The notes beneath the pieces were generated by a model that was not told the DNA's origin, searched no databases, and saw only the letters and a list, made by a program, of their open reading frames with translations. From Thermoplasmata archaeon (lineage in GTDB: Archaea; Thermoplasmatota; Thermoplasmata; Thermoplasmatales; Thermoplasmataceae): 64,000 nt of DNA. The stretch lies in assembly GCA_021806295.1 (NCBI GenBank), contig JAJZXS010000035.1, positions 18,052 to 82,051 on the forward strand, in the 5' to 3' direction. Below are positions 10,457 to 20,095 of the stretch, piece by piece; within the stretch, counting starts at the first letter, position 1; every line of letters starts with the position of its first letter. The translations under genes and the position numbers were made by a program.

Positions 10457-11053
10457 TCACTCTTCACTTTCTTCTGAATCTTTGCTCTTTTTTGCTGCTT
10501 TCTTTGCAGTTTTCTTGGGCTCTTTCTTTTCCTTCTTTTCTTCCTTTGATTCAGATTCTTTTTCTTTCTTTGCAGTTTTCTTGGGCTCTTTCTTTTCTTC
10601 TACTTTTTCGGCTACTTCTGCTGATGCGGCTTCTGCAGGTTCTTCCTTCTTCTCTTCCTTGGCAGGTGCTTTCTTTTTCTCTTCCTTTCCGGTCTTTGCA
10701 CTTTCTATTGAAGATAAAAGATTCTTGTATGCCTCTTCATTCTTGCCGAAATCAGTAACTGCTATTGAAGCTGCAGATGCAATGCCAACTTTTAATCCCA
10801 GGTCACTTTTATTTTTAACATATGTGTACGGAACCTTTCTCTCCTCACACAGTACAGGAATATAAAATACAACCTCAGGTGGTGATACATCCTCTGCAAT
10901 AACAACAACCTTAGCCTCTCCTCTCTCTATGGCCTTTACTACCTCATTTGTCCCTTTCTTAATCTTACCAGATCTGTATGAATTTTCTACAAAATCCAAT
11001 GCGTCTTTGACTAACGATTCGGGAGCTTCAAACTTTACATAAGTGTTTTCCAT
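10457..11053 (-). CDS. rpl7ae: Ribosomal protein L7Ae with a long charged C-terminal extension
   Basis: TNEVVKAIERGEAKVVVIAEDVSPPEVVFYIPVLCEERKVPYTYVKNKSDLG core, followed by about 75 aa of K/E/A-rich tail. Confidence 0.95.
   Translation of the reverse strand: MENTYVKFEAPESLVKDALDFVENSYRSGKIKKGTNEVVKAIERGEAKVVVIAEDVSPPEVVFYIPVLCEERKVPYTYVKNKSDLGLKVGIASAASIAVTDFGKNEEAYKNLLSSIESAKTGKEEKKKAPAKEEKKEEPAEAASAEVAEKVEEKKEPKKTAKKEKESESKEEKKEKKEPKKTAKKAAKKSKDSEESEE
10500..10597 (-). repeat. Internal duplication in the rpl7ae tail, about 32 nt, offset 66 nt (22 codons)
   Basis: ttctttgcagttttcttgggctctttctttt occurs at about 10500-10530 and again at about 10566-10596; it encodes KKEPKKTAKK twice. Confidence 0.9.
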
Positions 11054-11372
11054 GATAATCCTCCTTCACTTCTGCATGGTATTATAAACTGTAATATAAA
11101 TATTTAGAATAATTTTATGATTCAGGACATTTCAGATTTCTAATTCTATGACCAGATAATACTCTTGACTTTTTATGCCATGTATCTAACAGGTGAACGG
11201 TAATACGCTGATACAATTTATATTTTCTTTGATAATAAATACAATACTAGAAGCCGAAAAGCAATAATATTCAGTATATCCATTATATTAATTCCGGAAA
11301 ATTCTTAAATTAATAGACAAAAATTCGAAGATATGTTGCCAATAAATTTATATAAGTTCAAGTTCACACTTT

Positions 11373-12647
11373 ATGAGTGAAAAAACAGATGTTATCGCTG
11401 CATCAATGATAGGAACCATAATTGAATGGTATGGAATCTTCATTTTTTCATCCGGTGCGGTGTACATAGAAAGAGCATTTTATCCGAATGTAAGCGTTGC
11501 AGAGGGCCTATTACTGGTATTGTTAACATTCGCCCTGGGATTTATAACCAGGCCAGTAGGTGCCTATATCTTCGGGCATTTCGGGGATAAACTGGGAAGG
11601 AAAAGAATACTGCTTCTGACACTTCTTATCTCCGGAATTTCGACCGGACTTACAGGATTAATACCTTCAGAGGCCAGCATAGGTGCACTTGCCATAGTTC
11701 TTCTGGTAGTATTGAGACTTGTTCTTGGATTTGGACTTGGTGGAGAATGGGGAGGAGCAATGCTGTTGACACTTGAGACTTTCAAAAAAAGGAGAGGTTT
11801 TTATTCTTCATTTGTCCAGTCAACAGTTGGTATCGGGCTGTTGCTAGGTACAGCAATATTCATTCCTCTTGTATACCTGTTGCCATCTTCTTTCATGTAC
11901 TCGATTGGATGGAGAATTCCGTTCCTGGCTAGTTTTGTAATAGTTATAGTAGGAGTCTTTATAAGACTAAAAGTGAAAGAAACTCCTGTGTTCGAGGCGG
12001 AGAAGAAAAAGAACAGGCTTTTAAAATCGCCGGAAAAGGAATTGTTCACAAAACACTGGAAAGAGGTTATAGTTGGAACATTGCTTGCCGGATCATCCGG
12101 AAATTTCTTCTACTTTGCAATTTCATTGCTACCGGTACTGTTTGAAGACACCGGAAAAATAACTGTACTGGTGGGACTTATAGGTACTGCAATATTCGGT
12201 ATACTGGATGTGGTATTCGTATTCGTTGGTGGCCAGATATCTGATAAAAGGGGCAGGAGAGTTATTATCGCCGGTGCCAATTTACTTGCACTTATAATTC
12301 TGTTTCCCTCAATATATCTTGTAAGCACAGAATATTTTATTCTATTCCTTTCATTATTTGCAGTAGCACACGGATTGAGTTATTCTCCTATGGGAGCAAT
12401 GATTTCGGAAATATTTCCCACAAGGGTGAGGTACTCTGGAAATTCTGCAAGTTATCAGTACGGCAATTCCTTTATTGGTGGTCCAGCCCCGTACGTTTCA
12501 GACTTTCTTGGAACTTTAGAATACGCACTATATCCAGTTTTCACTCTGATTTTTATATTAATTGCGCTTGGTGTTATATATAAATCAAAGGAAACAGACA
12601 ATATATCACTGGAGGAGCCCGATATTGGTACTGACACCACTACTTAA
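11373..12647 (+). CDS. MFS transporter, metabolite:H+ symporter (MHS)-like
   Basis: GTIIEWYGIFIFS, RPVGAYIFGHFGDKLGRKRIL and GLGGEWGGA motifs; 12 TM segments. Confidence 0.88.
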   Translation: MSEKTDVIAASMIGTIIEWYGIFIFSSGAVYIERAFYPNVSVAEGLLLVLLTFALGFITRPVGAYIFGHFGDKLGRKRILLLTLLISGISTGLTGLIPSEASIGALAIVLLVVLRLVLGFGLGGEWGGAMLLTLETFKKRRGFYSSFVQSTVGIGLLLGTAIFIPLVYLLPSSFMYSIGWRIPFLASFVIVIVGVFIRLKVKETPVFEAEKKKNRLLKSPEKELFTKHWKEVIVGTLLAGSSGNFFYFAISLLPVLFEDTGKITVLVGLIGTAIFGILDVVFVFVGGQISDKRGRRVIIAGANLLALIILFPSIYLVSTEYFILFLSLFAVAHGLSYSPMGAMISEIFPTRVRYSGNSASYQYGNSFIGGPAPYVSDFLGTLEYALYPVFTLIFILIALGVIYKSKETDNISLEEPDIGTDTTT

Positions 12648-12870
12648 ACAAATTATTACCAAATTTTTTTCTCAAGACAAAATAGCAGGTACTATTTATA
12701 AACCTTTAAATTTTAATAGCATTCATTTGTTTCTTGTAAAACGCTGAGTGTTTAAACATGTATAAATTGATTGATAGGTCTATCAAATACTATTTACTTA
12801 TCGGTGGTGACGTTCTAAATATTCATTCCGGGTGTTATAATTTTATACCTGTTCCAAAAGCAGGATTGAA

Positions 12871-12981
12871 TTGCCAATAAAAATCATCTACTACAATGAT
12901 ATCCACTCTGAATTACCTGTGATTTCCAGCTTGAGAGTTAAATATTATGAATCGTTATTTTCCAGGTTATATGCTGTTTAA
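12871..12981 (+). pseudogene. Possible remnant of a 5'-nucleotidase/metallophosphoesterase N-terminus
   Basis: In-frame LPIKIIYYNDIHSELPVISSLRVKYYESLFSRLYAV* resembles the NDIH(S/G) metal-site motif; no further ORF follows. Confidence 0.25.
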
Positions 12982-13021
12982 CTGGATTAGGGCAGGCCTG
13001 CCGGGTAAATTTGAGAAAAAC

Positions 13022-14857
13022 TTACGTAATTGATATGTTATTCAAATCCTCTATAATTGTGGCACCTGAATAGCTGGAAATTATGTTATTATATGTAGGA
13101 AGGAATTTATTATCATTTTTATCTATTATATACATTTTCGAAACTTTTTTTATTTTTTTGGAAATATATTCAAGGTCACTCATGGGATTCCCCGGAAATA
13201 CATTACCCCTTCCATCAGATATCAGCAAAGAGACCGTTTTGAATTTCTCATAAGTGGACAGGTTATATATTTCTATCAGGGCATCATAAAGAGGGGTTTT
13301 TCCCTCACTCTTTATGCTGTTTATATGGTTCCTTAATGATGTAAAGTTTCTGGAAAAATTCATTACAATTTTTGAATGCTGCCCAGAAAATGTTAACAAT
13401 GCTACACGGCTTCTCATTAAATAGAGTTTTTTAAGGAGCATATCTGAAAAATCTTTTGCTATCTGTATCCTTGAACTGAAATTCATTGATCGGCTCGAGT
13501 CAATGGCTATTATAAAGGGAACAGACCCGGATGAAAACGAATCATTTAGAACCACAGTCCTGCTGTTTATTTCACTGAAACCTGATGTCCATGTGTTCAG
13601 CAGCGACGACCTCATATCAATATGAGTACCGGATTTTTTTCCCCGGTGCTTGAACTGCTTTGCAATTCCTGATCTTCCTGAAATTCTGGTTTCCATGCTG
13701 TTTTCTGGCTTTACCTTAATTTTTCCGATCCGGTCTTTTCCGGAGTTATTGTCATGTTTGTCCTTATCTGATCCTTTGCTGTTTCTGAATTTATCACCAC
13801 CCCTGTTATCTTCATCCTCCACATGATTTGTGTTGCTGTTTCCCCCATCTTTATTGTTCTCCTGATTTTCAGGTTCTTTATAGTTATAATCAGGCCTGCT
13901 GTTGCCCTTCTCCCTGATTCTATGGTTGAGGGCGAACTCGAGCGCTTTCTTTAAGTCCTGTTCATTTACATCATTTCTGCCATTATAGGCTGCTATGGCT
14001 TTTGCCGTTTTTACAGTGCTTATCATTGCCCTGTTGCTCAGAGAATTTTTCAGGATTGTATCGGCTATGAACATTAAAAATTCTCTTCTGATTGTAACAT
14101 ATGGGAGTATCTCTCTGGCCTTCATTATTCGTAACTTTATATTCCTATCCCCTTCTTCGAATTTATTGATAAATTCTACCTTATTCCTGTCAAATTCCTC
14201 AACCCGGTTCGATATTTTAAGTAAAGTTTCAGGTGATTCCGGCATTTTTCCCTCCACAGATATTCCGAACCTGTCAAGCAACTGTGGTCTGAGTTCACCC
14301 TCCTCTGGATTCATTGTTCCAACAAGGATAAACCTGGCAGGATGGATATATGATACCCCCTCCCTCTCAACTATATTTACACCAGAAGCCGCAGCATCCA
14401 GGATAGAGTCTACTATGGAGTCCTCCAGCAGGTTTACCTCGTCTATATAGAGTATCCCCCGATTTGCCTCGCCTATCAATCCCTCACGAAGTACTGATTC
14501 TCCCTTTATTGCATGTGAAATATCCAGCGACCCGACTACCCTGTCCAGTGTTGTGCTATTTGGAAGATTCACTATCCTGATTTTCATGTCTTCTGTCTCC
14601 AGTTTGCCATTTTTCTGCCTTTCTATACATTCATCGCATAGATCACCTTCAGGGTCACAGTGGAATCTGCAGCCTTTAACAGCCCTTATCTCCGGCAGTA
14701 CGGATGACAAGGATCGTACCATGGTTGATTTTGCTATGCCCTTTGGGCCGGTAATTAACAATCCGCCTATTTTACTATCTATTGCATTAACTATCAGGCC
14801 AAGTTTGATATCATCATTGCCTACTATGGCTGAGAATGGAAAATAATAAGTTTTCAT
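13022..14857 (-). CDS. Fused ChlI-ChlD type magnesium/cobalt chelatase AAA+ and VWA protein
   Basis: N-terminal AAA+ (GPKGIAKSTMVRSL, ILYIDEVNLLEDSIVDSILDAAASG, GTMNPEEGELRPQLLDRFG), acidic/basic linker, C-terminal VWA/MIDAS (IAIDSSRSMNFSSRI). Confidence 0.92.
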   Translation of the reverse strand: MKTYYFPFSAIVGNDDIKLGLIVNAIDSKIGGLLITGPKGIAKSTMVRSLSSVLPEIRAVKGCRFHCDPEGDLCDECIERQKNGKLETEDMKIRIVNLPNSTTLDRVVGSLDISHAIKGESVLREGLIGEANRGILYIDEVNLLEDSIVDSILDAAASGVNIVEREGVSYIHPARFILVGTMNPEEGELRPQLLDRFGISVEGKMPESPETLLKISNRVEEFDRNKVEFINKFEEGDRNIKLRIMKAREILPYVTIRREFLMFIADTILKNSLSNRAMISTVKTAKAIAAYNGRNDVNEQDLKKALEFALNHRIREKGNSRPDYNYKEPENQENNKDGGNSNTNHVEDEDNRGGDKFRNSKGSDKDKHDNNSGKDRIGKIKVKPENSMETRISGRSGIAKQFKHRGKKSGTHIDMRSSLLNTWTSGFSEINSRTVVLNDSFSSGSVPFIIAIDSSRSMNFSSRIQIAKDFSDMLLKKLYLMRSRVALLTFSGQHSKIVMNFSRNFTSLRNHINSIKSEGKTPLYDALIEIYNLSTYEKFKTVSLLISDGRGNVFPGNPMSDLEYISKKIKKVSKMYIIDKNDNKFLPTYNNIISSYSGATIIEDLNNISIT

Positions 14858-17800
14858 TCATTTTCACCTTCAATTTCCATGTATTCTTCTTCCAGTTTCT
14901 CCTTCATTTCATCGGTGGCATGCCATATATCCCTTTTATATGCCTCTATCATTCTTGATGTGATCTCTGAAAGTGCCCATGGATTCTCCTTTTTGAACCA
15001 GTCCTTCATATTTTTATCCATGATAAATTTCTCAGCTATGTTGTTGAAAATATTATCATTGACCATTCCGGTTGTGGCCCCCCATCCATATAGATGCTCT
15101 ATTTTTTTTAGCATTTCAGTAGCCCCCCGGTATCCAAAATTTTTCTGGGCATCAATCCACTTTTCATTTAGCAACTTTCCAATTGCAGTTCTTTCTATTT
15201 CCTCCTTCATAGTTCTTACTTTTGGCTTATTTGGATTGAATGTGTCCTCGAACATAAGCGATGGATTTGATCCACTCTTTTTTGCCATTAAATAAAATCC
15301 ACCTGCGTAAGAATAATTGCAGGAATCGTCGTTTATATCAATTTCATCTATTTCCCGCTTATGTATGATGGTTTCTATATCCTTTGATATTGAAAGAAGC
15401 TGTTCCCTGGATTCCTTTCCAAAATTGTTTTTGCCATAAGAATATCCCATCCATTCGGTGAATACTTCAGCTAAATCCCCCTCATTTTCCCATCTTGATG
15501 ATTCAACAGCATTATTTACACCGGAACCGTATGACCCTGGCTTTGAAGAGAATATCCTGTCAAGGTGCCCGTATTTCCTGTGATGCTTGATAATAAAGTT
15601 GCTATCCTCGTCCTCATCCAGTTCAGATATTTTCTTAACCGCCATATCTATCAGCTCTATTATATTGAAAAGATTATCGCGGACTATTCCGCTGGATTCC
15701 ACAACCACATCAATTCTTGGCCGTTTCAGTATATCCAGCGGGATGGGCTTAACATCCTTGACCTTTTTGGTTCCCTCCTGCCATACTGGCTCAACGCCCA
15801 GCGTATAAAGTATCTGTGAAATTAGTTCTCCATCTGAACGGTATGCATCCGTAGACCAGAGTACAAATCCTATTGTTTCAGGAAATTTATTTTCTTTTTT
15901 ATACTCGTTTTCTATAAGTTTGTTTGCAAGAACCACCCCCACCTGCCAGGCTGAGTGGCTTGGTATTTTAAACGGGTCAACGGCATAGAAGTTTCTTCCT
16001 GATGGAAGCACATCATATCTTCCCCTGGTAAGTGAACCTGATACCCCTGGCTCTATATATTTGCCTTCCAGTGCTGACAGAATATTCTTTCTTTCATTTT
16101 CCGGAGAATATTTTAATTTCTCTATTATTCCAGATTCAAGTTCAGGCAGCTGACCGCCATTGCCCAGATATTCATTTATTATTGTTTCTGCCGCCTCTTT
16201 CCCCTTTTCTTTATACAGGGAATCATCAAAACGGGTGGCAGTGATAACATAATCCTTTATATCAGCTGTTTCCAGATCCTTTCCATATACATACAGTCCT
16301 TTTGTAACTACGGAATCCTTGAAAAGATTCAATCTATGCTCTATTTCATGAGTTGCCTTATTTGAATCCTTGAAGTCTATTGATAGCCCGATCTTATGAG
16401 AAAGTTTCTGTATTCTATCAAGTATCATGCCCTCTCTGGGTTTATTTTCAGCCTTTTCAGTTTCTTCGTAGTCATCTATGAGGTCCTCGAGTTCCTTTAT
16501 TTCCTCTGGAACCTCATCATAGGCGGTTGGTGGTGTTATATAATCCAGTAATACAGCATAGCTTCTTCTCTTGGCAATGATACCCTCCCCTGGCACATTT
16601 GTTGAGTAAAGGTATAGATTTGGAATTTCTCCTATGGAAATTTCAGGGAAGTCCGAAGGGGACAAACCCAGACCCTTTCCTGGCGTGAATTCCAGCGTCC
16701 CGTGGGTCCCAACGTGTATAATGGCATCTGCCATGAATATCTCCTGAATCCATTTATAAAATGCAAGCCAGTAGTGGGTTATTGGTGTTAGGGAATCATG
16801 TATAGTCCTTATACTGTTGTCATTATCTGCAAAGGTGATCCTCTTTGGCTGTATCCCGATGAATATATTGCCAGATATTATTCCAGGGATTTCTATTTTA
16901 CCGTCCTTGAGCATATAATCTCTTTCATTATTCAGTTTACCCCATCTGGATATAATCTGATCCCTGGAGTCTTCTGGAAGCTTTTCAAAAAATCTATTGT
17001 ACTGCCCAACAGGCATGCTGTAGATCGACCCTCCTTTATTTATTACATCCTCAACAGGTGTCCATTTGCCCTCTGGGATTGCCTTCCTCTCCATGATTGT
17101 TTTTATCAATGATTCTCCATCTTCCGGAATATAATCCAGGGAATATCCTTCGGCTTTCAGGAGATGCATTATATTTGAAACGGAATTGAGCGTGTCCAGC
17201 CCTGTTGCGGTACCGATATTGGCCTCAAGGTCCTTGAAAGAAGACCCAGAATGAAGTATTATGGCAATTTTTTTATCACTGTTCTTCTTATATTTAAGGT
17301 CAATCCATCTGCTTATTCTCCCGGCCATATAACTTACCTGTTCATTGACCGGGACAAGCTCCCTGTATACAGTACCGCGGTCATAAATCTTTTTGATAAG
17401 CCCTATGAGGACCGGCTCTATGGTGCCATCCATTTCAGGAAGCATGGCGCTCATTATTGTTGAAACCACATCAAGACCGGAAGAATCAAGCCATTCTTTT
17501 TCCTCCTTGTAATAGTAAATAAGTCCCTGGAAAACAGGTACGCCAAGTTCCATAAGTGTGGTCTTGTCCTCCTTTTTTATCAGCGAAAATGAAAGCAGGT
17601 TAATAACTGCATCTACAGCCGGTTTTCCATCCTGATAAAAATATTCCTGGATGCATTCCTCGGCACTTTTGATATTTCTGGACTTATCACCGAATCCATT
17701 TGTAAACACAGGAATTGCCGATATTTCCCTGCTGTTCAGTTCATCAATAATAGATCTTACAATGCCGGTGTCATTATCCACCCATGCTGTTCTGTAGAAA

Positions 17801-18264
17801 AGTATGCCTGCCTTTCTGGGATAGCCAGTATTACCGTAATTATAGATCCCGGAGAAGGGCATTTCAACAGGTTCTTTATAGGTACAGCCATCATTCAGGC
17901 TTTCAATGAACAGCACCATATTTTTGATATTTTCATATCCGCCATAGAAATAGTAATTAGATACCCTTTCCTCAACAAATTTGCTTACAGTAGAGTAACT
18001 GCTCAGTATAGGGTCTATGGCAATGACATTCTTTTTATTTTTAATTACGGATTCGATATCCTCAAGAATATTGCTATATATATTCTCCCCTGAAAAATGA
18101 TGTATAAATACAGCATCGGCTGTTTTAATAAAATCAATAAATTCAGAATCCACTGGGTCAAGCCGGGGATATTTTATCTCTATCTCATTTCCGGTTTCCT
18201 CACCTGCTTTAAGGAAGGACTGGATAACAGAACCATTCCAGCCAATAAGTACGGCAAACTTCAT
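14854..18264 (-). CDS. cobN: CobN/ChlH family chelatase large subunit
   Basis: IIHVGTHGTLEFTPGKGLGLSPSDFPEISIGEIPNLYLYSTNVPGEGIIAKRRSYAVLLDYITPP and PSGRNFYAVDPFKIPSHSAWQVG are CobN/BchH hallmarks. Confidence 0.93.
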   Translation of the reverse strand: MKFAVLIGWNGSVIQSFLKAGEETGNEIEIKYPRLDPVDSEFIDFIKTADAVFIHHFSGENIYSNILEDIESVIKNKKNVIAIDPILSSYSTVSKFVEERVSNYYFYGGYENIKNMVLFIESLNDGCTYKEPVEMPFSGIYNYGNTGYPRKAGILFYRTAWVDNDTGIVRSIIDELNSREISAIPVFTNGFGDKSRNIKSAEECIQEYFYQDGKPAVDAVINLLSFSLIKKEDKTTLMELGVPVFQGLIYYYKEEKEWLDSSGLDVVSTIMSAMLPEMDGTIEPVLIGLIKKIYDRGTVYRELVPVNEQVSYMAGRISRWIDLKYKKNSDKKIAIILHSGSSFKDLEANIGTATGLDTLNSVSNIMHLLKAEGYSLDYIPEDGESLIKTIMERKAIPEGKWTPVEDVINKGGSIYSMPVGQYNRFFEKLPEDSRDQIISRWGKLNNERDYMLKDGKIEIPGIISGNIFIGIQPKRITFADNDNSIRTIHDSLTPITHYWLAFYKWIQEIFMADAIIHVGTHGTLEFTPGKGLGLSPSDFPEISIGEIPNLYLYSTNVPGEGIIAKRRSYAVLLDYITPPTAYDEVPEEIKELEDLIDDYEETEKAENKPREGMILDRIQKLSHKIGLSIDFKDSNKATHEIEHRLNLFKDSVVTKGLYVYGKDLETADIKDYVITATRFDDSLYKEKGKEAAETIINEYLGNGGQLPELESGIIEKLKYSPENERKNILSALEGKYIEPGVSGSLTRGRYDVLPSGRNFYAVDPFKIPSHSAWQVGVVLANKLIENEYKKENKFPETIGFVLWSTDAYRSDGELISQILYTLGVEPVWQEGTKKVKDVKPIPLDILKRPRIDVVVESSGIVRDNLFNIIELIDMAVKKISELDEDEDSNFIIKHHRKYGHLDRIFSSKPGSYGSGVNNAVESSRWENEGDLAEVFTEWMGYSYGKNNFGKESREQLLSISKDIETIIHKREIDEIDINDDSCNYSYAGGFYLMAKKSGSNPSLMFEDTFNPNKPKVRTMKEEIERTAIGKLLNEKWIDAQKNFGYRGATEMLKKIEHLYGWGATTGMVNDNIFNNIAEKFIMDKNMKDWFKKENPWALSEITSRMIEAYKRDIWHATDEMKEKLEEEYMEIEGENE

Positions 18265-18466
18265 AAAAGTAAAGTAGATTTTACTATATAATTATTCTGA
18301 GGAAGGAACATGCATTGTAATGTTACTATCACAAAAATTAACTGCATTGAATATGTATGAAAGTTAAATTTTACTGCGCTTTATTTATAAAATTTGACAC
18401 GTTGTATCTTTAATTGTCAATTTTACAAACCAAAATTTAAATATTCATGTATTATTCAGTATAGGA

Positions 18467-18501
18467 ATGACGTCTCCATAATGCAGTGCGCTGATGACGC
18501 C
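18467..18501 (+). promoter_or_regulatory. Direct repeat ATGACGTC/ATGACGCC in the leader of the Hyf-like operon, behind a TATA-like aaatttaaata
   Basis: ATGACGTC at 18467-18474 and ATGACGCC at 18494-18501, 27 nt apart, upstream of the first ORF. Confidence 0.3.
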
Positions 18502-18506
18502 TACTG

Positions 18507-19457
18507 GTGATTAAAATGTTGGAATTAATCCTGGAGACGGTTTCGCAGTATCTGTTCGTTGTTTTATTTTCACCAATTCTTATAGGGATTTTTGAAAAGT
18601 TAAAGGCAAATGTTGAATCCCGGAAAGGCCCCAGTATCTTTCAACCCTATTATGATATATTCAAGTTGTTGAAGAAGGAAACGTTAATCACAAAAGATTC
18701 ATCAAAATTATTTTTATATGCACCGTATATGGCATTTGGCATATATTCCCTTATAGCCCTGATTATTCCAGTGTTCATGACGCAGCCTATAATTTTTACT
18801 GCTTCTGGGGATTTTTTTGCCGGTGCCATACTGTTCTCCCTGGCGGCCTTCATAAAAATAATAGGAACAATGGATTCTGGAAGCAACTTCTCCTCCATGG
18901 GAGCATCAAGGCTTATGTCATTCAACTTCTTCAGCGAGGGCACACTTATAACAGTTTTCTTTGCTGTGGCACTGATAACCGGCACAAATAATCCCTACAC
19001 AACAAATCATTTCCTTATCAGCCATCCACTTTCCAACCTGAGCCTCGTACATATCTTTGCAATATTCGCATTCTTCATGATCTTCATGTACGAATTCGGG
19101 AAGATGCCGACACAGAGTGAGGGAAACCAGGAAATGGGTATGATAGATTCAGGCATAGATTATGAGTACAGTGGCAAGGCCCTTGCAGTAAACAAATGGT
19201 CATCATACATGAAGGTCTATCTTCTGGGATCCGTATTAATCAATGTGTTCCTTATCCCCTGGGGAATGTCCAATACATTTCCATTATTCTTCCTTAACGC
19301 CCTTACAATGATTGCAAAATGGATATTCCTTATAATCATTGTGCTCATAGTAGACACTTCCCTGGCCAAATTACGTCTGTTCAAGGTTATAGACTATCTT
19401 GCTGTGGCATTTACATTTTCAATACTGTTTCTCATACTTTCAGAGGTGATTGCATGA
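18507..19457 (+). CDS. Hyf/Hyc-type membrane subunit (HyfC/HycD; NuoH-like)
   Basis: PILIGIFEKLKANVESRKGPSIFQPYYDIFKLLKKE is typical of the NuoH/HycD family; 8 TM segments. Confidence 0.9.
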   Translation: MIKMLELILETVSQYLFVVLFSPILIGIFEKLKANVESRKGPSIFQPYYDIFKLLKKETLITKDSSKLFLYAPYMAFGIYSLIALIIPVFMTQPIIFTASGDFFAGAILFSLAAFIKIIGTMDSGSNFSSMGASRLMSFNFFSEGTLITVFFAVALITGTNNPYTTNHFLISHPLSNLSLVHIFAIFAFFMIFMYEFGKMPTQSEGNQEMGMIDSGIDYEYSGKALAVNKWSSYMKVYLLGSVLINVFLIPWGMSNTFPLFFLNALTMIAKWIFLIIIVLIVDTSLAKLRLFKVIDYLAVAFTFSILFLILSEVIA

Positions 19458-20095
19458 ACGTAGTTTTTACAGTGATATATTTGATCGCTGCACTCATAGT
19501 AGTAACAGGATTTTATATACAGAGCAACAAATATTTGAGGTCAATGGTCATGACACAGGCATTTCAGTCACTTCTCATTGCCATTATAGCAATACTTCTG
19601 GGTTTCCAGCTTAAGCAGTATACGTTTTTCATACTGGCTGTACTTGTTATTCTGCTGAGGAGTATTCTGGTTACATATTTCCTGGTAGCAAAGATCCCGA
19701 AAAATAAAAATTATTTATATGAATCCAGGCTTCCAACAACCTATTACCTTCTGGTTGATCTTGCATTCATTGTAGTATCCATATTTATAGTGTACTCAAT
19801 ATCATTTATTCATATAATTTCCCGCATATTCCCGGAAAGCAATATTATTCTGTTTCCCCTGCTATTGTTCTTCCAGGGGCTATTTATTATTGCTTCCAGG
19901 AGGAGAACTATTGCACAGATACTTGGCTACATCGAGGAGGAAAATTCACTGATACTCATGGGTACCTTTATTCTTCCGGTTCCAATTATAATAGAAAGCA
20001 GCGTGTTCCTGGACGTTCTGATACTTGTAGTAATTTTTTCAATTATAAGTATTGAAAAAACAGAACATAAACCTGTGGAGGAGTTGAGAGGATGA
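19454..20095 (+). CDS. HyfE-like small membrane subunit
   Basis: Multi-TM protein directly between HyfC-like and HyfF-like genes; RSMVMTQAFQSLLIAIIAILLGF; start refined to ATG 19454. Confidence 0.75.
   Translation: MNVVFTVIYLIAALIVVTGFYIQSNKYLRSMVMTQAFQSLLIAIIAILLGFQLKQYTFFILAVLVILLRSILVTYFLVAKIPKNKNYLYESRLPTTYYLLVDLAFIVVSIFIVYSISFIHIISRIFPESNIILFPLLLFFQGLFIIASRRRTIAQILGYIEEENSLILMGTFILPVPIIIESSVFLDVLILVVIFSIISIEKTEHKPVEELRG

Noticed and set aside
10203-10865. Plus-strand 220-aa Ser/Phe-rich ORF across rps28e and rpl7ae
   Set aside because: Antisense artefact of the Lys/Glu-rich L7Ae tail.
18466-18506. Possible box C/D sRNA (TGATGA and CTGA)
   Set aside because: The C and D boxes overlap and there is no proper C'/D' spacing or terminal stem; reported only as a direct repeat.
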